A program made the position numbers and the translations under genes. Below are positions 29,663 through 38,406 of a DNA stretch of 64,000 nt, one piece after another. The stretch spans positions 40,628,357 through 40,692,356 of the forward strand of contig OX328108.1 in NCBI GenBank assembly GCA_946811185.2, in the 5' to 3' direction. Within the stretch, counting starts at the first letter, position 1. Each line of letters begins with the position of its first letter. The notes beneath the pieces were generated by a model. It was not told where the DNA came from and searched no databases. It saw only the letters and a list, made by a program, of their open reading frames with translations. Source of the stretch: Hippopus hippopus (taxonomy: Eukaryota > Mollusca > Bivalvia > Cardiida > Cardiidae).

Positions 29663-32600
29663 GTAAGTGGATTTGTTCATTATCTCTGCTTGTCTGTAAG
29701 GTAGAGTGGGCGTGGTCTGAAATAGTTACACTGATGGACACATGAAATAAGCAGCACTCTGGATATTGATTGACTGATTGTATGGTGTTTAACGCCGTTT
29801 TCAACATTATTTCAGTTATATCGCGGCGGCCAGTGCGCCTATCCATGCATTTCTGGAGTCTTTTTTACCAGTACTCCGCACAATTTTCTGTCCAAGCCAC
29901 TGACTACTTTCCCACATAACCATCGTCGAAACTATGGTCAGCGGTGAGAAAGGAATGAATCCTGTCGTCGCACAATGACTATCATCAATCCTCGGAAAGA
30001 AATTGACCGAGCCGGGGATCAAACCTGAGACCCCCTGTTCTCAAGTCCTGCACGCTACCGACTGAGCTACCAGGAATCGCTTGCAATTTGCTTAAAGACT
30101 GGTCGAATCATGAGGTAAAATGGTCAATTCCAGTACAGAAAATTTACCGATAGCAAACAGTTTCGACCCAGGTCAACCTTCACGGACTGCGCAAACTGAC
30201 ATGGGTCGATACTTTCCGCAGATGCACTAAACTTCTTTTTCAAGGGACAAGTCTCAAATATAATCGAAGTTTTTAACCCTTAGGCTGCTAAGCGCGACTC
30301 ACTGACCTTTAGCGGACAGTGTAGATCAAGATCAGACTGCACAGAACGTGCAGTCTGATCTTGGATCTGCACTGTCCGATATAGAGATATTTATTCTCCT
30401 AAAAATACCTTTGAAATAGCAAAATTTTGGTTTTCTTTATCAGCTTAGAAGTTTCATGTTAGTTTTTTAACAGCCTAAGGGTTAAAATGTAGATTTCAAT
30501 AGCGGTTGAAAGTGATTTTGGCCATGATTAGTCATCGGGTAGCGAACGGTGTCGATCCCAGATCAAACTTTACGTTCTTTGCAGTCTGATCTTGATCTAT
30601 GTTGTCTGCAAAAGCTATTTGAGTCATCTGTTGGACGGTAGGAGACGGTGTATATCCAAGATCAGAGTGCACGTTCTGTGACACCTGATCTTGATCTACA
30701 CCGTCCGCAAAAGCTTTACAAGTTGCGATTATATGTGAAAGTTTTAAAGTTAAATATTCAGACTGTTTATAAAAGCATGAATTGTTATTGAATAACCTCC
30801 CTTTTTTTTCCAGTGTAATACAGCCAGTGCGGATTTTCTTATCTTACATGCATGAAATAAGCATCTTAAGACAATACACATTACATCATTGTATAGCACG
30901 TTAAGAGAAGTGACTCGAATTTTCGTCATGGAAGTCCCCAATGGGGACCACTCTTCAGTTATTTCCCTTTCTTTTCTAGTACTTAATTGGTCCGGATAAA
31001 CAGATTACTTGATTTTCAACCTTAACCCTTATCCTATTAAATAAATTGAACGAAACTTTCTAGCCAATGATAAAACCCCGACTGATGATATTTCAAATTT
31101 ATATTTTGGAGAAAAGTATCTCCTTATCGGACAGTGTAGATCCAAGATCAGACTGCACGTTCTGTGCAGTCTGATCTTGATCTACACTGTCCGCAAGAGG
31201 TCAGTGAGTCGTGCTTAGAGGATAAGGGTTAATTTTTTTGCACTACACAAATATGTTCTTGAGATAATATTTTAGATTGTTTTACAAATCGATACATGGG
31301 GCATTTTTCTGATGATTGAGAACAAACTCCCCTTTAAAATTTATTGGGACTTTACATATACATCATAAATCAAATTATACATGTTATATAATATCATTAT
31401 GATTATATATAATCACATCATCAAAGATAAAAACAAAGCAATACAAGTAAATGGACTAATCTCTGATTTGCATATTCTGTACTTAAATACATGAGATAAC
31501 GTTATAGCTTTGTAAATATCTGACATGTGATAGCTTTTTAGATAAAATGTTTTCCATAATCGTCCAAAAATTTTATAAAGCTCTCCACAGGCTCGCATGA
31601 TAGCATTTGTCTAGACACGTTTAATATAGTACTTGCTTTATAACATATTAAATGTTCATGAAATGTATGTCAGAATATGCAAAACCATGCATGGATACGT
31701 TTTAATTTCCATTAGTAAAGCTACATTATTTTCTCTGAAAAAAGTATACACATGACGTCACATCTGATGTCACACAATGCTTACCTCAAACTCGTGTAAA
31801 AAAAGAAAATACGTAATGCGCATATTACTCTACAAATAAGGGAGGTTATGTAACAAAATTAGATATCATAGAAAACATGCACAGTTTAGGCGGAATAAAC
31901 AAACAAATTTAAAGATACTGACCTTAATGCGTTTTTCAGGAGAAGTTTGCCTTCTTCGGCCAAAAAGAAGTGAAAGATCTGACAAAAGAACAGTTTCTAG
32001 AGGGGATGGTGATGGCAGACAAATGGTATGTTTTTCAAATTTCCACCAAGTTATCAAAGACAACTGGTTTTACTTGCTGCATTGCTTAAAAAGAAAAAAA
32101 AGAAAAACTTTTTTGGGGAGCTTAGTTCCTTTAATAACACTGATAAGTGATACTAAATGTGGATCTTTACTTCGTTTGTAAACGTAAGGAGAGGAACGCT
32201 TGAACAAGATATTCCTACTTAGATTTCTTTTGCCGTGACTCACAGTTATATCTTTCTTTACGAGCTATTATGGATGCAAAAGTATGTAATTGCTTGCTTT
32301 GGTATCATGCATCGCGGACATTCATTAAGCCCCCTTTTGCCAGAGCACGGCTCAAACAATAATGAAAACGGCGTTAAACACCATACAATCAATCAATCAT
32401 GGTATGAATATAAGCAGTCTGAATAGGCTAAACCTCTTTTTGGTCAGCTTGACAGGTCAGGAAGGTATTCGGTGTTCAATGATTAATTCTACATTTTTTT
32501 TTTTTATCTCCTCAGTCAGAGGAGTATGAAGAAAAAATGTAGCGTTCGCTTTCTTCTTCTTTTCCCTAACATTTTTTACCCTTAGAAAGACATAAAATAT

Positions 32601-34171
32601 AATTTTAATCCCGTTTGCCAGCTGCAAATGCTTTCAAATCGAAGAAGTCATCTCGGAAAGAGTTGGATGCAGTACCTTACCGCATACCATACATAAAGGG
32701 AGGTTACTGCGTAGAGTTTCAGAAAAAAAAAAAGAGTTATATATCGGTTATCGATACTACTAAATAATCGTCATGTAATTCTAAATTATTGGTTGGAATG
32801 GACTCGCCTTGTAAAATGGAGTTCTCAATGTTCATTCCAGCAATCAGACTTTCAGCTTCACAAGACTTTATTTATATGTTTATTTTAAAAATAAAAAAAA
32901 AAAAAATCTCATTTAAATATCGAGTCTGTTCGTTCGTTCATTTTTTTTTGTTCGTTCGTTGGTTGGTTGGTTGGTTCGTTGGTTGGTTGGTTGGTTCGTT
33001 CGTTCGTTTATTCGTTCTTTCGTTTGTTTTTATGCATGTATAGTATTTAATGTCCTTTTTTACATTATTTCAGTAATGTCATGGTGGTCAATACACCTTT
33101 CCATGCTTTTCTGGAGAATATTTTATCAGTGCCTTGCACAATATTCATCCCAAGCCACACGCTGCTTTTCCACTTGAACATCATTGACACAATGCTCAGC
33201 GGTGAGAGAGGAATACATCCTGTCGCAATGCCTATTATCAATCCATGGAAGGCTATTGACCGAGCTGGGGATCGAGGTAGCAACCCCTTGGTTTCAAACC
33301 CTTTTCCTTGGTGACTGAGCTACCTGGCTCGGCCTCCGATAATGTCGGCTCTTGACAGTTGCCAAACTTGCCAGTGACAAACAATGAAGAAGATTTTTCT
33401 TTAACCCTTTACAAAACAATCCCTGCTTTTAACGACTCTGAGAAACAAAAAGTCATGTTAAAACAGTTTTGGAAAATGAGAAAATGCTGGTAACCAGCAT
33501 TTTCTCCTTTTCCAACAATGTTTTTGTTTTTTTTTTTTTCGCTTTTTTTTAAAAGGCAAATTCCGTCATTTGAACAATATTTGATTTGTCGTCCGCAAAT
33601 GCTTTCAATTTGGAGGAGTCTAGAATTTTGACGTGTTGTAAAGAATTGACGTGAATTTCATAATTGAGCTATGCTCTGGCAAAAGGGGGCTTAATGCATC
33701 TCCGTGTTGCATTATACCAAGCAAGACATCACATAATTATGGATCCACAAAAATCAATTTTGTCTGACAAACCGACTGACTCATGAGGTAGACTGGTCCT
33801 TTGACATACAGAAAATTGATTAATAGCGAAAAGTTTCGGCCCAGGTCAGCCTGCGCGGACTGCGCAGGCTGACCTGGGTCGATACTTTTCGTAGATGCAT
33901 TAAGCCCCCTTTTCACAGAGCATGACTCATATGTTTTGTCTATTTCAGCACCGAATTAACGAAGATTTTCAAAAACATGGACAAAGACAACAACTCCACA
34001 TTAAGTAAAGAAGAGTTAGTGGAGGGGCTTCGACAGAACAACTTTCCAGACGACCAGGCCAAGATTATTGTCGAGGAATTCGCCTATGATGAGGACCAGA
34101 AGTACAGTATTAAAGAATTTGTAGAGACAGTGCGGTTCAGTGAATATTTCAAACAAACATATGGGTTTTAA
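29522..34171 (+). CDS. EF-hand calcium-binding protein, three exons, complete
   Basis: Exons 29522-29662, 31940-32025 and 33949-34171 join in phases 0 and 2 into about 149 residues ending TYGF. The start ATG (AAGATGGCG) is the first in its frame. One EF loop (NKDGNSVLTVDE) follows an RKQAESYWNRY helix in exon 1, with Asn at position 1. Exon 2 encodes a linker helix pair, and exon 3 a second loop (DKDNNSTLSKEE). YDEDQKYSIKEF may be a degenerate third hand. The size and spacing suit a small cytosolic Ca2+ sensor or buffer of the calmodulin-like or invertebrate sarcoplasmic type; the subfamily is not resolved. A possible polyadenylation signal ATTAAA is at 34205. No signal peptide or membrane segment is present. 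Confidence 0.85.
29762..30076 (-). repeat. tRNA-derived SINE, full length
   Basis: The head on the right (complement of box A, ACTGAGCTACC) and tail on the left (TTGATTGACTGATTGTATGG). It sits in intron 1 of the EF-hand gene, antisense to it. Confidence 0.88.
30084..30255. repeat. Family B MITE, partial
   Basis: GAATCATGAGGTAAAATGG through the central stem to ATGCACTAAACTTCTTTTTC; the left terminal third is missing. Confidence 0.65.
30312..30378. repeat. Family A hairpin, reverse orientation
   Basis: Preceded by AAGCGCGACTCACTGACCTT; arms GCGGACAGTGTAGATCAAG and CTTGGATCTGCACTGTCCG. Confidence 0.85.
30541..30609. repeat. Family A hairpin, diverged
   Basis: AGCGAACGGTGTCGATCCCA with TGATCTATGTTGTCTGC; several mismatches in the stem. 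Confidence 0.7.
30641..30708. repeat. Family A hairpin
   Basis: GGAGACGGTGTATATCCAAG with CTTGATCTACACCGTCCGC; it lies about 30 bp from the previous copy as a direct repeat. Confidence 0.8.
31128..31194. repeat. Family A hairpin
   Basis: CGGACAGTGTAGATCCAAG with CTTGATCTACACTGTCCG, tip GCACGTTCTGTGC; an almost unmutated stem. Confidence 0.88.
31940..32025 (+). CDS. EF-hand gene exon 2
   Basis: Acceptor GTTTTTCAG, donor GTATGT. Reads EKFAFFGQKEVKDLTKEQFL then EGMVMADK, phase 0 in, phase 2 out. No complete Ca2+ loop. Confidence 0.82.
32262..32400 (+). repeat. Family B right end followed by SINE tail
   Basis: TATTATGGATGCA and TTAAGCCCCCTTTTGCCAGA end near 32353. A SINE 3' tail (AACGGCGTTAAACACCATAC then AATCAATCAATC) follows at once. 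Confidence 0.6.
32938..33030. repeat. GTTC/GGTT tetranucleotide array
   Basis: Alternating GTTC and GGTT units of mixed phase, adjoining the tail of the antisense SINE. Confidence 0.85.
33040..33338 (-). repeat. tRNA-derived SINE
   Basis: The complement of the head (CTGAGCTACCTGGCTCGGC) is at the right; the body complement (CATGCTTTTCTGGAG...) leads left to the microsatellite. The head has diverged from other copies. Confidence 0.8.
33460..33524. repeat. Family C hairpin
   Basis: AAAACAGTTTTGGAAAATGA on the left, CTCCTTTTCCAACAATGTTT on the right, tip CTGGTAACCAG. Confidence 0.75.
33666..33929. repeat. Family B MITE abutting a splice acceptor
   Basis: Ends TGAGCTATGCTCTGGCAAAA and TTTTCACAGAGCATGACTCA. 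The right end is only 19 bp from the first base of EF-hand exon 3, so the branch point and polypyrimidine tract lie at or inside the MITE border. Confidence 0.85.
33949..34171 (+). CDS. EF-hand gene exon 3 (terminal)
   Basis: The acceptor TGTCTATTTCAG ends at 33948. Phase 2 in; encodes MDKDNNSTLSKEELVEGL and ends at TAA 34169-34171. Confidence 0.88.
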
Positions 34172-34269
34172 TGTACATGTTTGCGCTTTTTCATATTATC
34201 AGCAATTAAAATACCATAAACACTGTAAAAAATCTTTTTTATGTATTTCATTCAAATTATCTCCATTCG

Positions 34270-34420
34270 TAGAAAAGCATTTGTGATTTCACTTTTATCA
34301 CATGATAACCTCCCTTGTTTTCAGTGTTATATGAGTAAAATTTTCATTATCTTAAACACGTTTTAGATAAGATTTTTTGGTCATAACATGACGTCATTTG
34401 TTAAAGCATTGCATCTCCGG
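34270..34420. repeat. Dispersed repeat with TGACGTCA (copy 1)
   Basis: ACCTCCCTTGTTTTCAGTG, ACACGTTTTAGATAAGATTT and ATGACGTCATTTGTTAA recur in the same order at 49085-49215, 50230-50360 and, more diverged, 54590-54700 and 63880-63995. Confidence 0.6.
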
Positions 34421-34704
34421 TGAAAATTGGAGCATTTTCTTTTAAAGGCTTGGATAAACAAGCGAACGGTATAGATCCGAGATAAGACTTCACGTTCTGT
34501 GCAATTTGATCTCGATCTTTGACGTCACGCAAGTGCCCATGTTTTGGCCTATGTCACCGAAGAGCTCAATCATACCAGATTTATGTTAGCCAAGTAACGA
34601 AACCTCAGTGATAGCCAGCAAGCCTTGTAATCCAGGATCGATAGTTCGAGCCCTGTCTAGGGCTAAATCTTATGCAGTCTTACTTTGATCTATGCCGTAC
34701 GTAC

Positions 34705-34930
34705 GGGTCCTGCGTGGCTGTTGTAAAGTATCGGACTCTTGACCTGGAGGCCCCGGTTTCGAGCCTCACCTGATCCACTGCGTTTTTCATGGGAGTGTCC
34801 TTGGGCAAGAAACTTCAGGACCCTAGCCAAGTACTGGTGAAATCCAGGAAATACATGAATATGTAAGCTGTCGCCGTCATATGACTGAAATAATGTTGAA
34901 AGCGGCGTAAAACACCATTTATTCAATCAG
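34705..34930 (+). repeat. tRNA-derived SINE, diverged head
   Basis: GGGTCCTGCGTGGCTGTTGT replaces the usual box A region; the body continues through GAAATCCAGGAAATACATGA to AATGTTGAAAGCGGCGTAAA. Confidence 0.7.
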
Positions 34931-35204
34931 TATGCCGTACGTAAAAGCGCCTATTTTTACCGAAAGCAACAAGTTTCATCATACTACATATGTATTAGCA
35001 GAGTCACATTTGCCGAGTGATCCCCACAGGCCTCGTAATCTAGGGTCGTTACCTTGAACCTTGTCTCGGCTTCATCTTTCTCTTAGAATTCATGAAAGTC
35101 ATTGTGGCAATTTCCGTTCCTCTCGTGCCGCCATAATACTATAATCTTGATAATGCTTATGTAGATAAGCACCCGCCCCCTTTTTTTTAAAGGTACGTTG
35201 CTCG

Positions 35205-35258
35205 TGGTTTGTATTGAAGTTTAACGCTGTTTTAACAGTTAAGGTCATATCACTGCAG
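35205..35258 (-). repeat. SINE 3' part, left flank of the Polinton
   Basis: GTTTAACGCTGTTTTAACAG then GGTCATATCACTGCAG is the complement of a SINE tail. The head of the same SINE is at 48348-48564, so this SINE was split by the insertion. It ends with the 6-bp target duplication CTGCAG (35253-35258). Confidence 0.85.
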
Positions 35259-35270
35259 AGTAGTATAGGG

Positions 35271-35317
35271 AGTCTCTTTTGACGTCTGACAGGCCTGGTC
35301 AGACGTCCAAAGAGACT
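35271..35317. repeat. Terminal hairpin in left TIR
   Basis: AGTCTCTTT pairs with AAAGAGACT and GACGTCTGAC with GTCAGACGTC, separated by one mismatch; the loop is AGGCCTG. The mirror copy is at 48289-48335. It lies 12 bp from the element end. Confidence 0.88.
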
Positions 35318-35496
35318 TCCCTGAGAGCCCTACGTTGCCTACCCTACAGAGAGTTTGTCCCCAGTTTGCCTACCCTGAAAGAATTTGCATTTTTTAAACA
35401 CCCCATTCTGCCTACCCTGAGGGGAATTTTTCTGCAATTAAAGGCTAAGTGCCAGACAAAATGCCATATTTTCGAAGGCACTATAGGGATCTGCCA

Positions 35497-35860
35497 GGTC
35501 TGATCACTGAGTTGGACTTAGTTTTTTCACCCATATGCTATTAGGATTGCTTTATTGTTTCTCTCTAAAAAGCCTGATCACTGAGTTGAACTTAACTTTT
35601 TTCTGCATCTATGGATGATTTCTCTCTCTAAATGCCTAACCATTGAGTTGAACTTAGACTTTTTTCTGCAATTATGAATGATTTTTCTCTAAAAGCCTGA
35701 ATACTGAGTTGGAATTAGACTTTTTTCTGCATCTATGGATGATTTCTCTTTCTAAATGTCTAACCATTGAGTTGGACTTAGTCTTTTTTGCATCTATGAT
35801 TGATTTCTCTAAAAGACTGAGCACTGAGTTGGGCTTAGTCTTTTCTGAGTTTTTTTACTC
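35497..35860. repeat. Tandem ~58-bp units in left TIR
   Basis: About six units built on (C/A)TGAGTTG(G/A)ACTTAG and TCTATGGATGATTTCTCT. The same unit makes the array at 45140-45960 and the right TIR array, there in the opposite orientation. Confidence 0.9.
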
Positions 35861-35937
35861 TTTGGAGTATGACTCTCTGGAGTGTAAATCTTTGGAGTGT
35901 AACTCTTCTAAAAGAAATGACAATTTAAAAAAGATCG

Positions 35938-35973
35938 ATCTTTCGTGGTAGATGGTTAGCCCTGAAAAGGGCT
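35938..35973 (-). terminator. Histone-type 3' end: stem-loop plus purine-rich downstream element
   Basis: On the minus strand AGCCCTTTTCAGGGCT (35973-35958) is a 6-bp stem with a TTTC loop, 31 nt after the stop of the 36004-36318 gene. It is followed by CCATCTACCACGAAAGAT. This matches the order and size of metazoan histone mRNA 3' ends; the first pair is A-U rather than the usual G-C. Confidence 0.7.
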
Positions 35974-36003
35974 GTTTTTGAGAAGGGCTGATTTTTAAAA
36001 TGT

Positions 36004-36318
36004 TTATTCAGTATCAGCATCAGTCGATTCGCTATCTGACTCACTCCTTTCAGCGGCGATTTGCGCGCGGAAAAGACGGTCTACCTGCTCTGTTTTTGAA
36101 ATAACATACTGAAAATACATTTCAAGCATGCCCTCAATAATAAGTTCCTTCATCCGAAGGTTATAACAGAACACCCTGTTATTAGCAAGCTGAGCCCTCT
36201 CGTATCGTCTTTTCACTCCAACTAAGCGCTGTTTAAGTAAAACGATTTGTCTCCTTGCTCTTGTTAACTTTCGCTCGGCATCCATCCAAGTGACGAGGAG
36301 TGATGGTCTTGAAGCCAT
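36004..36318 (-). CDS. Unrecognised 104-residue basic helical protein with acidic tail
   Basis: I do not recognise this protein. Residues 1-75 are helical and Arg/Lys-rich (RKLTRARRQIVLLKQRLVG, then RRYERAQLANNRVF). A hydrophobic stretch ELIIEGMLEMYFQYV follows, and the C-terminus is acidic and Ser-rich (ESDSESTDADTE). The basic helix suggests nucleic-acid or capsid-core binding, but this is inference. The ATG at 36316 lies about 38 nt after a TATA box (36356-36363, minus strand), with TGACGTCA farther upstream. The gene ends in a histone-like stem-loop. It is the first gene inside the left TIR and is intact while the polymerase is broken. Confidence 0.72.
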   Translation of the reverse strand: MASRPSLLVTWMDAERKLTRARRQIVLLKQRLVGVKRRYERAQLANNRVFCYNLRMKELIIEGMLEMYFQYVISKTEQVDRLFRAQIAAERSESDSESTDADTE

Positions 36319-36355
36319 TGTGAAAATGAAATGTATGAAAAATATATCGCAGAGA

Positions 36356-36420
36356 TTTATAGGTTTTCAGACGGATTGAACTAGCTGACCCATGACGTCA
36401 TTTTCTCCTATGTTTTCCCG
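36356..36420 (-). promoter_or_regulatory. Class-1 promoter module of the 36004-36318 gene
   Basis: The minus strand reads CCTATAAAT (36363-36356) with TGACGTCA at 36393-36400 and a CGCGGG box just upstream. About 230 bp of this region (36330-36590) is an inverted diverged copy of 46310-46590. Confidence 0.65.
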
Positions 36421-36650
36421 CGTCGACGTTTCATGCTGTTTTGACTCCAAATTAATGTTATCCAATCAGAATTATCGTTGTTTTTTCTAATACTAAATGT
36501 TTCATTGTTGACCAACCCGTGGTTTTGTTACATTTTTTTCTTGTTCGGGTTAGAAAAAACTAGAGTTTGACTATTCTATGACTTTTTCTGATTTTTAAAT
36601 CTTTTGAGTTTTGACAATTTTGAAGAAATGACGATTTTGAAAAAAGATAG

Positions 36651-36687
36651 AACTTTCGTGGTAGATGGGTAGCCCCTGAAAAGGGCT
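36651..36687 (-). terminator. Histone-type 3' end with bulged stem
   Basis: The minus strand reads AGCCCTTTTCAGGGGCT (36687-36671). It is 51 nt after the stop of the 36738-37043 gene and carries one extra G in the 3' arm. CCATCTACCACGAAAGTT follows. Confidence 0.6.
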
Positions 36688-36737
36688 GTTTTGTTTTGGA
36701 GGCTGTGTTTTTTTCGTCTCACGTTGTTTTTCCACTT

Positions 36738-37043
36738 CTAATGACAGCACCCGAAATTCGCTTGACAAATGGGGCATGCTTCAACTCTTTTTCTGATCAC
36801 CATTGTCCCATTATCGAAAGTAATCTTCCTCCCAAATTCGATATCAACCAAAATGACATCCGGTGTTGTCTTTAATAATAGCTGAACTAATCTTTCGCCG
36901 AGATCTTTGTATGGCTGTGTTATACGTTGTAGTTGGTTTTGTTCCTCCTCTCCTACGAGATGAGTGGTTAGTTGCAATAACTGCAGCCCGGCATTTAGAT
37001 ACTCTTGGAGAGCCTCACGTAGTTGATGATTTATCTCCTCCAT
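36738..37043 (-). CDS. Unrecognised 101-residue protein with C-terminal Cys cluster
   Basis: I chose the ATG at 37041-37043 (MEEINHQLREALQEYL) because the upstream open frame lacks a good start and contains the promoter. The protein is a predicted amphipathic helix pair (residues 1-60) followed by a short beta-like part and a terminal CPICQANFGCCH, which could bind one zinc. A similar CPAC...GC end occurs in the 46599-47039 protein, so the two may share a partner. Its 5' leader has the same GAAGCA(G/A)TATCAATATT repeats as the 44332 gene. It carries the class-1 promoter and 3' signals. No function can be assigned. Confidence 0.7.
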   Translation of the reverse strand: MEEINHQLREALQEYLNAGLQLLQLTTHLVGEEEQNQLQRITQPYKDLGERLVQLLLKTTPDVILVDIEFGRKITFDNGTMVIRKRVEACPICQANFGCCH

Positions 37044-37190
37044 TTTGATATTGCTTCCGAATATTGATACTGCTTTCGAAGTGATCCTTAGCTGAGAGTC
37101 AAAAAATGATGATTGTATGAAAATAACGCTGGGCTTTATACGTTTACAGAGGATTGAAATTTTTAAAGAGCTCGGACCTGGCAGAAAGCA
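37044..37190 (-). promoter_or_regulatory. Class-1 promoter module of the 36738-37043 gene
   Basis: TATAAA on the minus strand at 37140-37135 is followed by GCCCAGCGTTATTTTCATAC. The region is an inverted relative of 44140-44330, including GGACCTGGCAGAAA upstream and the GAAGCAGTATC repeats downstream. No TGACGTCA is seen here. Confidence 0.65.
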
Positions 37191-37316
37191 CATACATTTT
37201 TTCCATGCTACGTTTCATGCTAATATAGCAAAAAAGTTATGAGCCGATGTATGGAAAAAATGTAGACAGAACAAGTCTTTGGGGAAAAACAGAATGAAGA
37301 GCTCTATTGTTTTTTG

Positions 37317-37346
37317 AACTTTTATTTATTGAACTTTTATTTATTG
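37317..37346 (-). terminator. Polyadenylation signals for the 37675-38328 transcript
   Basis: The minus strand carries two GTTCAATAAATAAAAG units, each with overlapping AATAAA hexamers, beyond a minisatellite 3' UTR. This gene lacks a histone-like hairpin. Confidence 0.55.
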
Positions 37347-37369
37347 AACAGAACTAAACAATGAAACAT

Positions 37370-37680
37370 TTTTTGCATTGCATCATAAAAATTTTCTTGA
37401 CAATGAAAAAAATTTCTTGACAATGAAAAAATTCACAAGGAAACATTTTTTTACAATACAGCATAAAAACATTTTCTTAACAATGAAAAAATTCACACTG
37501 AAATATTTTTTACAATACAGCATAAAAAACATTTTCTTAACAATGAAAAAAAATCACACTGAAATATTTTTTCACAATGAATTATTCACAATGAAAAAAT
37601 CACACTGAAATATTTTTTTTACAATGAATTACTCACAATGAATTATTTACAATGAATTATTCGCAATGAATTTTTTACAA
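37370..37680. repeat. Minisatellite of CAATGAAAAAAT-type units
   Basis: Irregular repeats of AACAATGAAAAAATTCACAC and TACAATGAATTA form the 3' UTR of the 37675-38328 gene on the minus strand. Confidence 0.8.
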
Positions 37681-38328
37681 TGCAAATTCGCAAATACCAC
37701 GAGTCTCACATTTGTCTTCATATTCCGTAATGTCTTTATGCAATTGGTCATACCCCAAAAACATTGTATACTCACTGCCCATATCGTCGAAATCTCGTAG
37801 TCCTATGAATGGAGCAACATGTCTATAAGCGTCTTTTGTTGAAAGAACTGAATTTACTACTTCTTCTGTAACATCTCTATCAAATAGAATATACCCTGAC
37901 ATGGTTTCCATTGTTTCTCCGTAGGAATGAACAGATCCTTTTTTGTAGCGTAAGTAAAAGTCAAATAGAACTGATTTCGTTTTCAGAACGTTAAGAAAAC
38001 TTTCTTCTGTTGTTCCTATGATAAAAAATGTCCATCGACTTGTGGATCGAAACAGTTTACTAATAACATTGTCTTTCAAGCAGCTATCTGCTAAATGAGT
38101 CTTGAGATCGAGATCAAAACACGAATCGTCCACCATCATCGCAATAAAGTTGATTATGCCATACACTTTGTAGGACTTTTCTCCTTTTGCAACCCATTTA
38201 AACATTTTTTTGATCCAAATTTTCACACAGAAAAATTTAATGTTAAGCTGTGTTCGTTCATCAAGCGTATGCTGTCGAACAAATTCTCCATAAATTTTAT
38301 CACGTAGTTCTATTGGTAACGGTAACAT
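37675..38328 (-). CDS. Unrecognised 217-residue protein
   Basis: Intact frame from ATG at 38328 to TAA. The N-terminus LPLPIELRDKIYGEFVRQ has the look of an F-box-type helix, but this is weak. A central Trp/Phe-rich part (RSTSRWTFFIIGTTEESFL) and an acidic C-terminus follow. There is no Cys cluster, signal peptide or clear membrane helix. It lies directly downstream of the polymerase on the same strand, 78 bp from its end, and probably has its own promoter in that gap or is co-transcribed. Unlike the small flanking genes it has AATAAA signals rather than a histone-like end. Confidence 0.65.
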   Translation of the reverse strand: MLPLPIELRDKIYGEFVRQHTLDERTQLNIKFFCVKIWIKKMFKWVAKGEKSYKVYGIINFIAMMVDDSCFDLDLKTHLADSCLKDNVISKLFRSTSRWTFFIIGTTEESFLNVLKTKSVLFDFYLRYKKGSVHSYGETMETMSGYILFDRDVTEEVVNSVLSTKDAYRHVAPFIGLRDFDDMGSEYTMFLGYDQLHKDITEYEDKCETRGICEFAL

Positions 38329-38406
38329 GATTGTTATTTTTTGACCAACGGCTAATATTTTCCCGACTTACTTTGACTGATTGCTACACAACAATATGAT
38401 ATAGAA

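Larger units (their letters stand above)
35259..35975 (+). repeat. Polinton left terminal inverted repeat
   Basis: It is nearly identical to the complement of 47577-48347 for the outer ~520 bp, then aligned through tandem ~58-bp units with differing copy number. The inner end is the histone-like stem-loop of the first gene. The outer part contains three CTACCCT(G/A)(A/C)-type motifs and a 47-nt hairpin. Confidence 0.9.

Noticed and set aside
7340..31194. CRISPR-like repeats
   Set aside because: The hairpins are dispersed at irregular distances, in both orientations, without spacers or cas genes.
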